NCBI RefSeq assembly: GCF_021155765.1
Contig: NC_060114.1
Location: 8,377,001-8,441,000 of the forward strand
From: Diprion similis
Taxonomy: Eukaryota; Arthropoda; Insecta; Hymenoptera; Diprionidae
DNA: 64,000 bases
Direction: 5' to 3'
Part shown: piece by piece, positions 25,333 through 36,404 of the stretch
Numbering within the stretch: the first letter of the stretch is position 1
How the letters are laid out: every line of letters starts with the position of its first letter
Translations under genes and position numbers: made by a program
Notes under the pieces: generated by a model
Databases searched by the model: none
The model's input: the letters and a program-made list of their open reading frames with translations, nothing else
Told to the model about the DNA's origin: nothing

Positions 25333-28300
25333 TTATTGAAGTTTGAATTCTGACTCCAGACTAGAATCATACGTGTGAGCCAAGTTATCTGCAGTATGCT
25401 TGGTCAGCGTGTTCTTGGGGCGATCTCTAGATGGCGGTTCATAGGGCTTTGCAATAGTGACTTCCGATACTTTCAAAAAGCGTTTTTCCATGCTACATTG
25501 CCTCCGATACGGCACTGTGAAAATTGTAGTCGCGGTGAGATTAGCCAATTCATCAAAGACCTCTGAAAGTGTAAGTAGGGAGAGAAGAAGAATCAGAAAA
25601 ATACGAAGAAGATGAAAAAGCAGAAGAAGAAGAAGTAAAGACAAGTACCACGTACGTAATACTGTAATTGTGCTGAGAACTGTTTCTCAGGAATATCGCA
25701 GAATTCTAACGATTCTATACTTTGGTTCTTTACACTTTAACTTACTACATTATGAATTTTCTATATTTTGTTTTTCTGCATCGTTCAATCCAAAAGATTT
25801 CTTGTGAGTCAAGTCATTCGTAATTAGATTCCATATCCAATTTCAAACGGATTTGAATATAAAATTATCCCAGCATATCTCTGTAAGTATTATTGTTTAT
25901 AAGTAATCAATGTACGTTTTTCAAGGACAGGTGATGTCAGGTAATGCAAATGTACGTTGTATATTCGTCGAAACTCCACAAGTTGGTAACTTGTCGCAAT
26001 TAATTAATTTAGCACTAACAATGAAGCGAATATCGATATCCTTCCCAATTACAAACACAGTATAATATCTACAGAATTGATTCAAGGTTATGCATCTTGC
26101 CTCGAACTCTTTATTACTTTTCTGGACGCACGAAATACCGTCATAAATGAAAAAGACATGGCCTCAAAGTCCAAGTTGTCTTGAATACATTATTATCGAT
26201 TTATAGAATCTGAATTTGTGTGGCTTGAGAAGGTTGTACACTTAAAAACCAAGACTTGTGTAGCTATATCAGATTGAAACCACCAGATTCGAAAACTGAT
26301 AAATCTCCTGTGGAATAATTAAGGCCTAATTAAAAGCCAATTCAATGCTTGGCGTTAAAGCAAAAACCTGTGGCGTTGCCACCTTGAGATAAACCTGGAG
26401 CCATCACGCTAGAGACAACCGGATCGAAAAGGGATTTCAGAAAACGTTTCTCACCAAAATTAAAGACGCATTGAAGGCTTCAGGAATCTATATACATATA
26501 CCATATTTTTTGAACGGCACCCCTAAACGAGAACACCCCCCGAAGTCGAAAAATCGGTGGAACTGTTTAACGGAACAAATTACAGGGATTCTAGAGGCAT
26601 CAACATTACTGTCGAATTAAAGCATCTTGATATACCGCTCGTGCGAATTAAGTGCTCCATTCCCAAGGGGGGAATCCACCTCAGAAATTGAAAAATCGGT
26701 GTAACTTAAATACATGACAAAACTTGTTTTCTATCTCTCTACATGGTATCAAAAAAGAGGAGAAGGAGCCGGGATTCCCAATATGGTGACCACGGTGGCG
26801 TGGACAAGTAATTTTTATCGGATGGAAGAACGTACATAAAAAATAATCCTATTACTTACCTGTAATTCCATTTTATTACGACCATTTTATTACAAGGTTG
26901 TACGCATTTCAAGCATTTATGAAACTGTTTTATTCTGTTAGTCTTCAAGACGCTTTTTTACCAGTTAGATCATAACTCAAAGACTTTTATTCCTCTCAAC
27001 GTTTAGAATTTCTTAGAATCATGAATTTTTTGACCCCATTTGACCGTTCAAATCGAGATGATTCAAATGAGTACAAATGAGAAGATCGATTTTGCGGGGG
27101 CATATTTTTCGGGATCGATACCTTCAGCGATATCGGCCTGGAGAATCATCTAGTAAAACGTAGGCTCTTAATTTCCTGTACGTACATAAGTGGAGACACT
27201 ATAGGCAACCACCACGCAGCGAATGGCTGAAGGTATTAAGGGCTGGATCACGCAGTATCGAGTTTACCACAGTAGTACCTTAAGGAGATCCCCTGGTCGA
27301 TTTTGACGTTGTCGTACATATCTCCAAACATCGAAGTCCACGTATCTCAAACGCGAAAAAACGTTCAACAGACCCATTCTATATTTGCAGGTCATATACG
27401 TCAACGTCTAATCGACCAAGGCACCCCCTCAATTTACTCACCACCAAAGGGACAAAATCCATGATATCTTTGATAAAAATCATGTGAATATGTAGTAAAG
27501 TTCTGCCAGATGTACAACAAGCAGACAGTTAGATCTCTACGACTAGAGCTCCATTGTATGTAATTTCGGTTGAAATGGATGTCTAATAGAAGAATCGCAC
27601 ATCCATTGGAGATGAATGTTCCGTGTGACCCTTTTCTGATCTTAAACCCTCTGGTCTACACCTGGGTCACCAGTGACCCGACCCAGCGTGTGTTTAAACG
27701 TGGCGACAGATAATGGTGTAGACCAGAGAGATAAGAATGAATCACTTAAATATTTCCATGATGGTGAGTCAACTAGTGATCCACCTTGATCCTATCAGTT
27801 TTTTGGTATTAAAACGTCTTTCCAATCATTTGTAATCGGGTTTTTACAGTCTTCAGGTTTAATATACCTCCATCGTTGCTTAAAAATTTTATTTCACTTG
27901 TAATATGTATTCATTAATTTGTTATCGATAAACAATCACCCAAAACATTCTTGTTTTCTGGTAAAAATTCAATTTTACTTTCGAAACGGTACCAAATTCT
28001 ACTTAAGTTTGGATATAGGGGTTTTTGGGGTTGCTGATTACGAATCCAGCATTAGATTTTTGAAATTCAAAATGGCGGATCCAATATGGCGGACATCAAA
28101 TTTTGAAAATTCGTTACTGTTAAAAATTTTATATCCGCCATATTGGATCCGCTATTTTGAATTTCGAAAATCTAATGCCGGATTCGTAATTAGCGAGCCC
28201 AAAAACTTTCAGACACCAATTTTCATCAAAATCGGTCCACACAATTATTTGTGGCTGAAAGGGTTAAACAGACGATTGACAAATGGCGGCTAAAGCGCGG

Positions 28301-28415
28301 ATCGAGAATGACACCGACATTAAAAAAAAGCTAATGTCTAGTTTACCTCGGGCTTCTTCGTCTGATCATTCACGGTCGAGTCAAACTCCCCCTCCACATG
28401 CGCCGGTCGAGTCAT
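25333..28415 (-). CDS. Candidate two-exon orphan gene, 98 aa
   Basis: Exon 1 is 28347-28415 and exon 2 is 25333-25560, joined at GAG|GTC (donor GTAAAC, acceptor after a CT-rich tract ending TTTCAGAG). An in-frame TGA lies two codons before the ATG. The stop TAA overlaps an AATAAA, and a second AATAAA follows about 60 bp on. The protein starts MTRPAHVEGEFDS and continues VFDELANLTATTIF, VPYRRQ, KPYEPPSRDRPKN and ends SLESEFKLQ. It is hydrophilic with no signal peptide or membrane segment, and I do not recognise it. The 2.8-kb intron holds three foldback elements. The alternative acceptor two bases upstream would break the frame. The second exon is better supported than the first. Confidence 0.45.
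27280..27433. mobile_element. Foldback element with TTAAGG..CCCCC ends
   Basis: The left arm TTAAGGAGATCCCCTGGTCG and the right arm CGACCAAGGCACCCCCTCAA are imperfect inverted copies, continuing inward through GACGTTG / CAACGTC and GTACATAT / ATATAC. Related ends (GGCACCCCCTTAA and GTGCCCCCTTAA) are seen at 62780-62794 and near 25052-25064. A TTAA at the border would suit a piggyBac-like mover, but that is inference. Confidence 0.55.
27642..27730. mobile_element. Hairpin with piggyBac-like terminal motif
   Basis: CTCTGGTCTACACC (27649-27662) is inverted at 27715-27728. It is preceded by TTAAACC, and the loop contains GGGTCACCAGTGACCC, itself a palindrome. TTAA-flanked CCCTCTGG-type ends are known from some insect piggyBac-like elements, but assigning it there rests on resemblance only. 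No transposase is present. Confidence 0.4.
28021..28206. mobile_element. Foldback element, about 73-bp arms
   Basis: The left arm 28021-28093 (GTTTTTGGGG to ATGGCGGA) returns inverted at 28134-28206, with a spacer of about 40 bp. Shared arm blocks include GATTACGAATCC, ATTCAAAATGGCGGATCC and AATATGGCGGA. It creates a long but meaningless open frame on the plus strand. Related sequence is present at about 49140-49570. Confidence 0.7.
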
Positions 28416-28800
28416 AGGTCACGTACGTAAGAAACGCTTGATGGAAGGTTGGAGTGAACTGAGCCGAACAGCGAACAACACGATTGACGCAATTTCGATC
28501 CGGTTTTATAGCCTCGCGGTTCACAAACCGGACTCACAACAAGCGCTCGAGCTTGGGGCGTGTGGCATGCAGTGCGAAAAAATCGAAAAATCATTGAAGG
28601 CGCTGTGAGTGTGTGGTGATTGTCGGCGCCAGAGATGAGGTTCGCGCTATAACCACGCCTGATCGAGCTTCGATCTTCACTCCGTCTTAGATCTCCAGCG
28701 AAGCTGCGCTTGCAAATTTCCACGGCGATCGGTGTTCGCGCGCTGCATTTCTGCGCATTCATCCCGACTGAAGCCCGAACTGATCACTCGCAGTTTTTCC
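28416..28800 (-). promoter_or_regulatory. GC-rich putative promoter/5' region of the 98-aa gene
   Basis: This GC- and CpG-richer island lies immediately upstream of the candidate start codon at 28415 and ends abruptly in AT-rich DNA near 28800. An open frame across it on the minus strand looks compositional rather than coding. Confidence 0.35.
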
Positions 28801-31015
28801 ACTCGTTCTTCAATTTTTTCACGGTACCGTACTTTTGTATATTACATTAAGATGCTTCTGCCCGAATTATAAATCGCACCGGCGATAAATAAATTTGACC
28901 AAAATATTCATTGTCGTAATTTTAATTTTTAATTTCTGTTTTAAGAACATTATGCACTAACCCTGAAATGAAACTGGTGGAGCTTTTCTGCCGCTATGAA
29001 TAAAAAATTATACTATTTTTTTCCTGCAATTTTGGCTGATCATCAGTTCACTTTACTCACAAAAAATCCGTCAATTTCATATTTACTTCTTAAGTGTTCT
29101 GGTGATTTCCTTTTTTCCTTATCATTACGAGACTGAAGTTAGTAACGTTATTGTAATAATTCATGTTTCTGGAAACCCGCTATTTCGTTATTTTAAGAGT
29201 CTCTGAAGTGCAGTAAATTATAATAAGGCAAAAGATACTTGTATTTTAAAATCCTAGCCACTTAAAAATCACTAGAAAATTGCAAAATGGTGATTTTTAC
29301 CCAAAATCTTTCGTTACGCTAACATTACTAACTTCAGCTTCATTCGTTATTTATACATATAATCGCTTAAATTCCGTTTGTGTTTTAACTTTGGTTTACA
29401 ATTTTCTTTCACTTCTGTTTCATTCTGCAGCTTATCTTTTTCCGTGAAAGCAATCAGTGCTCTGTGGTATAAGATAAAAATTGTTTCTAATCGTGCTGGT
29501 AATTATCATCATACGGGATCTATGCGTAAGGTTAGGTTATGTGTACATCCGGCAACAGAAAGTGCAGACGTAACAATGTATTGTTGCGCAATGCTTCAAG
29601 TTGATCTATAATTTCGATCAATTGACGAAACAATTCGTTTATTCCATTTATCACGTTAAGACGTCCGGTCGATTTCACCAGAACGATGTGTTATTTCACC
29701 GTTAAAACTATTTCCCAATTACAGTCGAACGATTTATTTTCTCATTCGTCCATTTATTTATTTTCCAACTCGATCCCAATTTCGATTTTCCATTAACTGC
29801 AGGTCCCTGTTGAATTTCGTGAATTTTATATTATTATTATTATTATTATTACTATTATTATTTTTCGCTTGTTGTTTTCAATTTCATTTCTCGATTGAAA
29901 ACAACTTTTCGGTTCGCGCAGCCGCAGGTGAAACCTCTGACATGTTTCGCGATTAATGTTGCAAGTCACTTGTTGTGACGACTATGATCGTGTCACTTGG
30001 GTCTTTTGAAATCAACGACGAATCGCATTACAGTGACATTTGAACAGAAACAGGATCTTCCGATTGCTTTTAGCTTAATTTGAATTTGAATAATCATTAA
30101 TTTTTTATATTTACCTTACCGTGTTTTTCTGTTATACAGAAAATATATAAAATTGATACAGGAAACATATTGGTTTCGGTTGGAGATGACCTTTTCTAAC
30201 ATCGATGAATCTCTAGTATCCAAAAAACGGGTTTTTGAAAAAATGTTGGTCTATCTATTTGTCCTCACAAACTCCCGCGATGATTGTTAAAATGACGCGA
30301 CGAACAAATCGGAAGTACACACGACCTTAGAATCAAAAGATGGGTAAAAAAACTGCCATTTCGCATTGTTTTTGACCGTGCACTTCTACTGAAAAAATCG
30401 AAAAACTAAAAACTTTGACACAGTTTATACAACGCTTATAGAAAATTTTATATAAATTGCTATAAAATAATGCAATGGAAAACAATTTCATAGGGAATCA
30501 TTTTATGAAAAAAAAAAACATTAGCAACCAAAGATTTGATCATACCTGGTGTTAGTTTTAGTAATTGAATTGGTTTGTAAAGTGATCAAAAGTACCGTGA
30601 AAAATACTATTTTTACGGCATTCTTGTATCACTTTAAAAATTGTTGCTGTACAAATCTTGTATGATATTAGATAATTTCCTGCATTAATCGAGGGGCTAT
30701 TCACTCCCGAGTATACTCGCTTTCTGCTGGCTTATTTAACCTATTTTGCCTATCTATCCAAAGACTCGTCGATACTCGTCGGTACTCGCCGATACTCGTC
30801 AACACTCGGCCGACAATCAATCAATTGTCAATTTTTAGTCATAGAGAAATGGTGCCAGATTTACAAATGTATACTCGCATTCGCGAACACTTAAAAATTC
30901 ACGTAGGTTAGATGGCTAGTATATACTGACTAATTATTACCCTATGACCGATCTCTTCACAAACAGAATTGAAACAGTTAAGATGAAACAAGTCGCCGTG
31001 ATGCACGTAACCTTA
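28801..31015. other. Intergenic, AT-rich, no gene seen
   Basis: The stretch includes a (TTA)n microsatellite at 29828-29864. Between 30764 and 30813 there are five imperfect copies of a 10-bp unit, ACTCGTCGAT. I see nothing else. Confidence 0.45.
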
Positions 31016-31136
31016 AATAGGGTAGTCCTTAAGAGGTTCACTTTTGAATTTCGAACGTACTACTCCCTAAATCGGCTCCAAATAATTAAAAAATAGTTCC
31101 ACAATTTTTTCAGATTTTTACCTTAACTGTAACCCC
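31016..31136. repeat. Solo arm of the foldback MITE family
   Basis: AGGGTAGTCCTTAAGAG, then CCCTAAATCGGCTCCAAATAA and TTTTTTCAGATTTTTACC, match the arm of the element at 50024-50553 in the same order and spacing. No inverted partner is found downstream, so it is a single arm or a deleted copy. Confidence 0.6.
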
Positions 31137-31270
31137 TCTCGCGAACAAAATGGATGTCTCATTTAAAATACACGTGTTTCGTAGACATTCTAACTTTCCT
31201 GGGATGATATCTCGACGACGAGAGAATACTTTTAGAATGTTTTGTGACGAGATGATTCCTTAATCAAGAT

Positions 31271-31628
31271 TGGTGTGAGTATATATGGTGTACCTAGAAC
31301 TCCTACGACACGCCTCTTTCTTCGAGGTTAAAGCTTTTAAGTGAGATGTGTACCAACTGTCCAGAGAAATCCCTATATTGCTAGGGAATTATTTTTCTGG
31401 TAGACGCTACCCTGATCGGCAATGCCATCACGTATACTTGTGGTGTGAGTTATTCAAAGTCCCGCTCATTTTTTTCCCATGCAGATTCAACGTCACAACA
31501 ATTAATCACCACCGATCTTGGGTATTTTGGCGCCGTTGATACACATCTTACTTAAGTCCAGTCGACGGCGAGAAACTTTTTTGGAGAAAGAAGCTGCACT
31601 CCTAGGCACACCATGTATACTCACACCA
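31271..31628. mobile_element. Foldback element with about 30-bp inverted ends
   Basis: TGGTGTGAGTATATATGGTG at 31271-31290 is returned inverted at the right end (31609-31628), and the match continues through TRCCTAGRA and then weakly through CTTTCTTC. An extra internal GTGGTGTGAGT lies near 31440. Total length is about 358 bp and there is no coding capacity. Confidence 0.65.
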
Positions 31629-34600
31629 CAGGCGCAGATCATGGTTCAATCGAAAGTAGCGAAAAAAATTATTGTACAATATGATCCGTTGACAGCTGAC
31701 ACACGTATTCACACACTCACAACGTCGAAATGGGTACCGCTGAAACGACTGCGATAGCATTTCGGTTGTTTAACGATTCACGGCACTTGAATGCCACTGG
31801 AATCTATTTCACTCGCAATAAAACAGCACCGCGAATACGTTAATTGCTATTCCGTTGTTGGTTAAACTCTGTATACTGAGAGTTTGCGATTCGAAAATTT
31901 ACTCCACGCACAACTGGCGAATTGAGTCACAGCAACCAGCCCCGAAAGTGTTGAGCAATTCATCTTTGATTTGTGATCGATATGAAGAATCGACGCTGAA
32001 CGTGTGATTCAGGTAGGTATTGAACGAAACGATATGGCAACGATTGTAATATTTATTTATAATCATAAGGTATGAAAAAGACTGTGATCTCTGGTAGAAA
32101 TGTAGAGAAATAAAAAAATTGACAAGTAATTATCCTGTATACTCCGATACAAACATAAATGCGTACTTCTGTTCTATTTCAAAATATTAATGTATCTGTT
32201 AGCTCGTCCTATTTTTATTACAGTCTATTGTAAGACTACGTTATTATGTCAAATAATAACATATCTCTGTGTAAGCAAATATTACTATGAATGGTCAACA
32301 AGTTTTTTGCGTAAACTAAATCGAGGCGAAAGGTAGAATTCAGTTATTGCACTAAAAATCAGTCGGGGTGACTGTAAGTTATTTTTTTTTTGAGAAAAGA
32401 TATGTCAATGATTTAATCAACCGATGTTTAGCAAAGGAAGATTTTAATCTCCGTTTTGTTTATTTGTTTCTATTTTTCTGATTATCTAAATTGTTTTCAA
32501 ATTTTTGTTATTCTTCCTTATTTCCATGATAATCGTCTGTACAAATACCGCGCGTATAGAATTCCTTGGTATTCAATTTATATCAGATATTATGATATTA
32601 TCTATCACTGATGAAACGATTGTCATGTGTTACCTTGGCTGATATATCCTCAGTCAACGTGTATTATACGTATAATGTTTACACCAGAACCGCCGCATGC
32701 GATAAATAGGATTACGGTTCATATAATATTTGAAGTTAGGTGCACATTTACAAAACATGGAGAAAATTTCACACGTTTTTGTACGTAAGAATTATCGTCA
32801 GTGACTATCGATGTATTCATATTATATACCAATTGCCTCGAGGTGTTTTCATATAACACAGCTCTGTTTGCATGTATTGAGATGCATGGACTGCACACAT
32901 ACAAATACATGAATAGACGCGCTTCCGAGGCTCAAGTAAACAATATACGTTTTGCTCCCTTGTGAAGAAAATAATTCTACACACAATTCGATTTATACAT
33001 TGTATATACGTATTCTTATTTTCTTTCTTTCGCTTTTGTGCCCGATATTTTCCACCAGTTTCTGCAATTATTATGAGTTATTCATAGAACATGTAAAAAA
33101 CCCTTATACTCGGCTTTGTTTACGTCTCAACGATAAGATCGCTATGCGCTGGAGGCCTGAGTTATTTCTCTTTTGTGCCATTTCTCGGAATCCAAGTAAG
33201 GAAGAAATGTCTGTTCTCACTCTAAAAAAAACTTTCTCAGACTGGAACCCTACGCGTGGCCACGGTGTGCCCTTGAAGTAAAAGTATTTAAGAATATTCA
33301 GGAATTCTGATCGGTTATTCTAACAATTTTTTTTCAAAAATACTAATTGCCTTTATCCTTCTCACTTCATTACTTGATCTCTTGATCGCTTTTCAACATC
33401 TTCTACGCCGTATGTGTTTCCGTACGTTTTTATCGAAAACGGAGAACAGTCGAGCATAAAACCCGAAAAAAGCAGAACGGAAATAAAAACAATAACCAAA
33501 CAGTTGTGTGTATTCAAATTCACGGAGTACAATATGAATGATATTTATAGCCTGTCATTATTCCTCACGTGGGCAGTTACCGATATATGTCACACGCACG
33601 CACACACACACACACACATACATCAATATATGCGTTACTCACCCGTCCATGTGATGATTGACCGTCAACAGCACCACGCGGTCTTCCCAAGCTGCAGCAT
33701 TGGTTGTTTATCACCTCTGAAATACACTGACACGCACACCGTGTACAACTGAAGTGTCGCCAGTCTATCCCCTCCGGTGTGGATAGGCGCGCGGAAGGTT
33801 AAACAAAGGTAGAAATAATCTCTCCATTAGTGAAAGAGAGATGGAGTACCACATGTTTTTATCTCTTTCGTTGCCCGTCAAAAATGAGGATCTGAGAAAG
33901 ACAGAAGACACCCAATTTTTTATCTTTCTCGGCGACACTCTCTCGCACAACGCCGCGTTACGGCGATCGAGCGCTCTAGTATTACTATATTTCAATGTTT
34001 ATCACTCTGATTTTCGGGCTGGACTGAATCCATGGTCCAGCGGCCTGAAGGCCCCCCCCCCCCCCCCCAATGCCCCCTGGCGGTCCAATCTTGACTCATT
34101 GTCAGAGCTCAGCAACCGACATGACGGGTTTGACGTCTGGTGTCATATATATATATTATATACATACCAATGTAACTAATATACCGTGTGTCCATGAGGA
34201 AAGTGCGCACCTTATGCGCGTCCGTCAAGTCGTTCGAATTTTATTGGCCGATAGGTACAGCCTGATTGAGGAACCGACGCAATACCAATCGCGACTGTCA
34301 GAAAATGTCCCTAGAAGCCCACAGCTAACGGTCTCGCCTCATGGACGAACTGTATACAGAGAGGTTCTCTTGAAAGGACCTAGAGGCCTATTCTCGAACT
34401 CATTCGATAATTGTTGCATGTGACGATTATCGCGTAGGCCAAATCGCATGTGATTCGAATTTGGTATTCTGCAATACCACGCAGGCAGGGGTATACGGTT
34501 AGTCACGTGCAATATTTTTTTGAACGTGATGAGCCAACAGTATTGCCGTTTGGGAGAATCTTGCAACAGCCAATCATTGCTCAGCTTACAAGAGGAATCC

Positions 34601-36404
34601 AGAAAGCATCATCACCATTAGTGGTCTTCGGTTTTTCCCAACAATGTATCGAGAGGAAGCGTCATAAGCATGATCAGCATCATCGAAAGCACCATAAAAT
34701 TGTGGAGAAAAGATGCGGAAATATAACCAAAGAACAAAAAACCTTGCTCATCGGTAATCGTTTGAAAGTGAAAATAGACATTGTTTGAATTAATTTAAGA
34801 CCTAGTGTAATACGGGTAATACCTGGTGCAATATTTATACCTACTTCATCATTGTTACTTCTGGATTACATTTTTATGGGGCGAGTTAAGAAAGTTTCCA
34901 ATGCCAAAATGACTGCCACCTTAGTATGTATATATGTACGTATTTACGAATATGTAATATTGAGGATTCAGAAATAAAATTTATTACCTTGTTATATATC
35001 TGGTATTCAAATCGACGTTCGTCGTTGACGTGATTTGAGTCTTTATGTTGGAGAAGAAAAACTTTTTATACGTTTAAAACGCAGAAAAACATAACATGGT
35101 AAAGTGAAAATTTCTTCTTCCGTCGTCACGGAAAAGAGAAGTAAAAAAAAAAAAACATTTGTGTACGTCAAGAGGGATTGAATTTTACCGGCATTGTTAT
35201 ATCACGTATACGTCAGCATGCGTGACGTCATATAGCCGTTGTTTTCAATCTGCCTAGATAACGTTAGCTTTGATTTTATCGAAATGCAAGAAAAAATATG
35301 ACTGAATTATTTTTAACTTATAAAGACCTGACATGCCTGTATATTTTTGCTAACGTAATCTCTATATATTTCATTTAAATTCTGAGATATTTTCGACTTT
35401 CAGTTTTTTTAAAGAAGAATAAGAAGCTATAAAAACCTATAAAATTGTATGGCGCTCAAAAAGACATTCACACGTACAATCTCTGTATGCGTATATAATT
35501 ACATAAAATTGAGGCACATGGATTGTTTGTCCTCTACAAACCATTCCTTCAATCGTGGAATTTTCTTAGCCTGAGGCCTGCGCTGACTATATTGAAAAGG
35601 CACACAGGCCCAAACTCACCGAGACATACGCATGCCCGTAAACGCGGAGGGACGCCGACTGTATAGAAACCCGAAAAAGGTGACCGACGACTTTTTCATC
35701 TCAAAGTCAACTCGAGCTGAGCTATCGGTGGTCCAAAGATATCACGTGTGTTGGGTGTCGAGTAAAGTGCGTGCTCGCTTCTTTTTGCCCTCCAAATTCT
35801 TATTCGTCTCCTCTTCCCATGCCGGTTTTTTGGTTTGTACAGTTAAACTATAGAGGTGGCTAGTGTGCCGGTAATCCCGCTTTGTTGGCTCGGCCATGAC
35901 AATAAAACGTTCGGAGACAGAAACACGAGCACACTTGAAAGCCGTTCGCCGTTCCGAGCGGTCCCAAAATCAAGCCGCTCTAATCGAAATTTGAGTTGGA
36001 ACGTTAGGAAATAATTTTCACTTTTTACTTATAAATTTTTGAAAAGTATATTTCATTTCCTCAATTAGTTATTGTTCTCGGTTTTTTTACTTCCTGTTTT
36101 CTTATTCTCTTTTAATAAGAATCGCCAATTCAAAGCAAACAAACAAAATATAATAACAGTATAACGTATATTGTAATCGCGTAAAATTCGTCTTATTCAA
36201 ATTATTTATTTGTTTGTTTTTTATTTCGTTTGTTACTTCATCGTTCCATTGGACGTAAATTTTCATACTGAATATATTTTGAAAACGGAGGAGTAAATAA
36301 TAAACAGATTATAGATATAATTCTAAATACGTGTAAATACGAGCGTGCGATATAACACTGTAAAGCAAGAACGAGCGCTGGTACAACTCATTCCTCCAAC
36401 AACC
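31629..36404. other. Intergenic, weak coding hint at 34590-34788
   Basis: A CA microsatellite lies at 33589-33621 and a run of 17 C at 34052-34068. From about 34590 a frame reads KASSPLVVFGFSQQ then a basic His/Lys-rich run to TGA at 34786-34788; AATAAA follows at 34973-34978. An AG acceptor lies just before it. This could be a terminal exon of an unrecognised plus-strand gene, but there is no partner exon. The DNA from about 36300 is probably the 5' UTR of gene B. Confidence 0.3.

Noticed and set aside
27919-28293. 124-codon plus-strand open frame
   Set aside because: It runs through both arms of the foldback element and is an artefact of the repeat.
28412-28762. 116-codon minus-strand frame
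   Set aside because: It is in the GC-rich region upstream of the 98-aa gene start and out of frame with it; more likely promoter or 5' UTR.
33589-33621. Regular spaced repeats, considered as CRISPR
   Set aside because: Simple CA microsatellite in a eukaryotic genome; no spacers.
35632-35853. 73-codon frame starting MPVNAEGRRLYRN
   Set aside because: Plausible start but no splice donor, no poly(A) signal close by and no recognisable motif; too weak to call.
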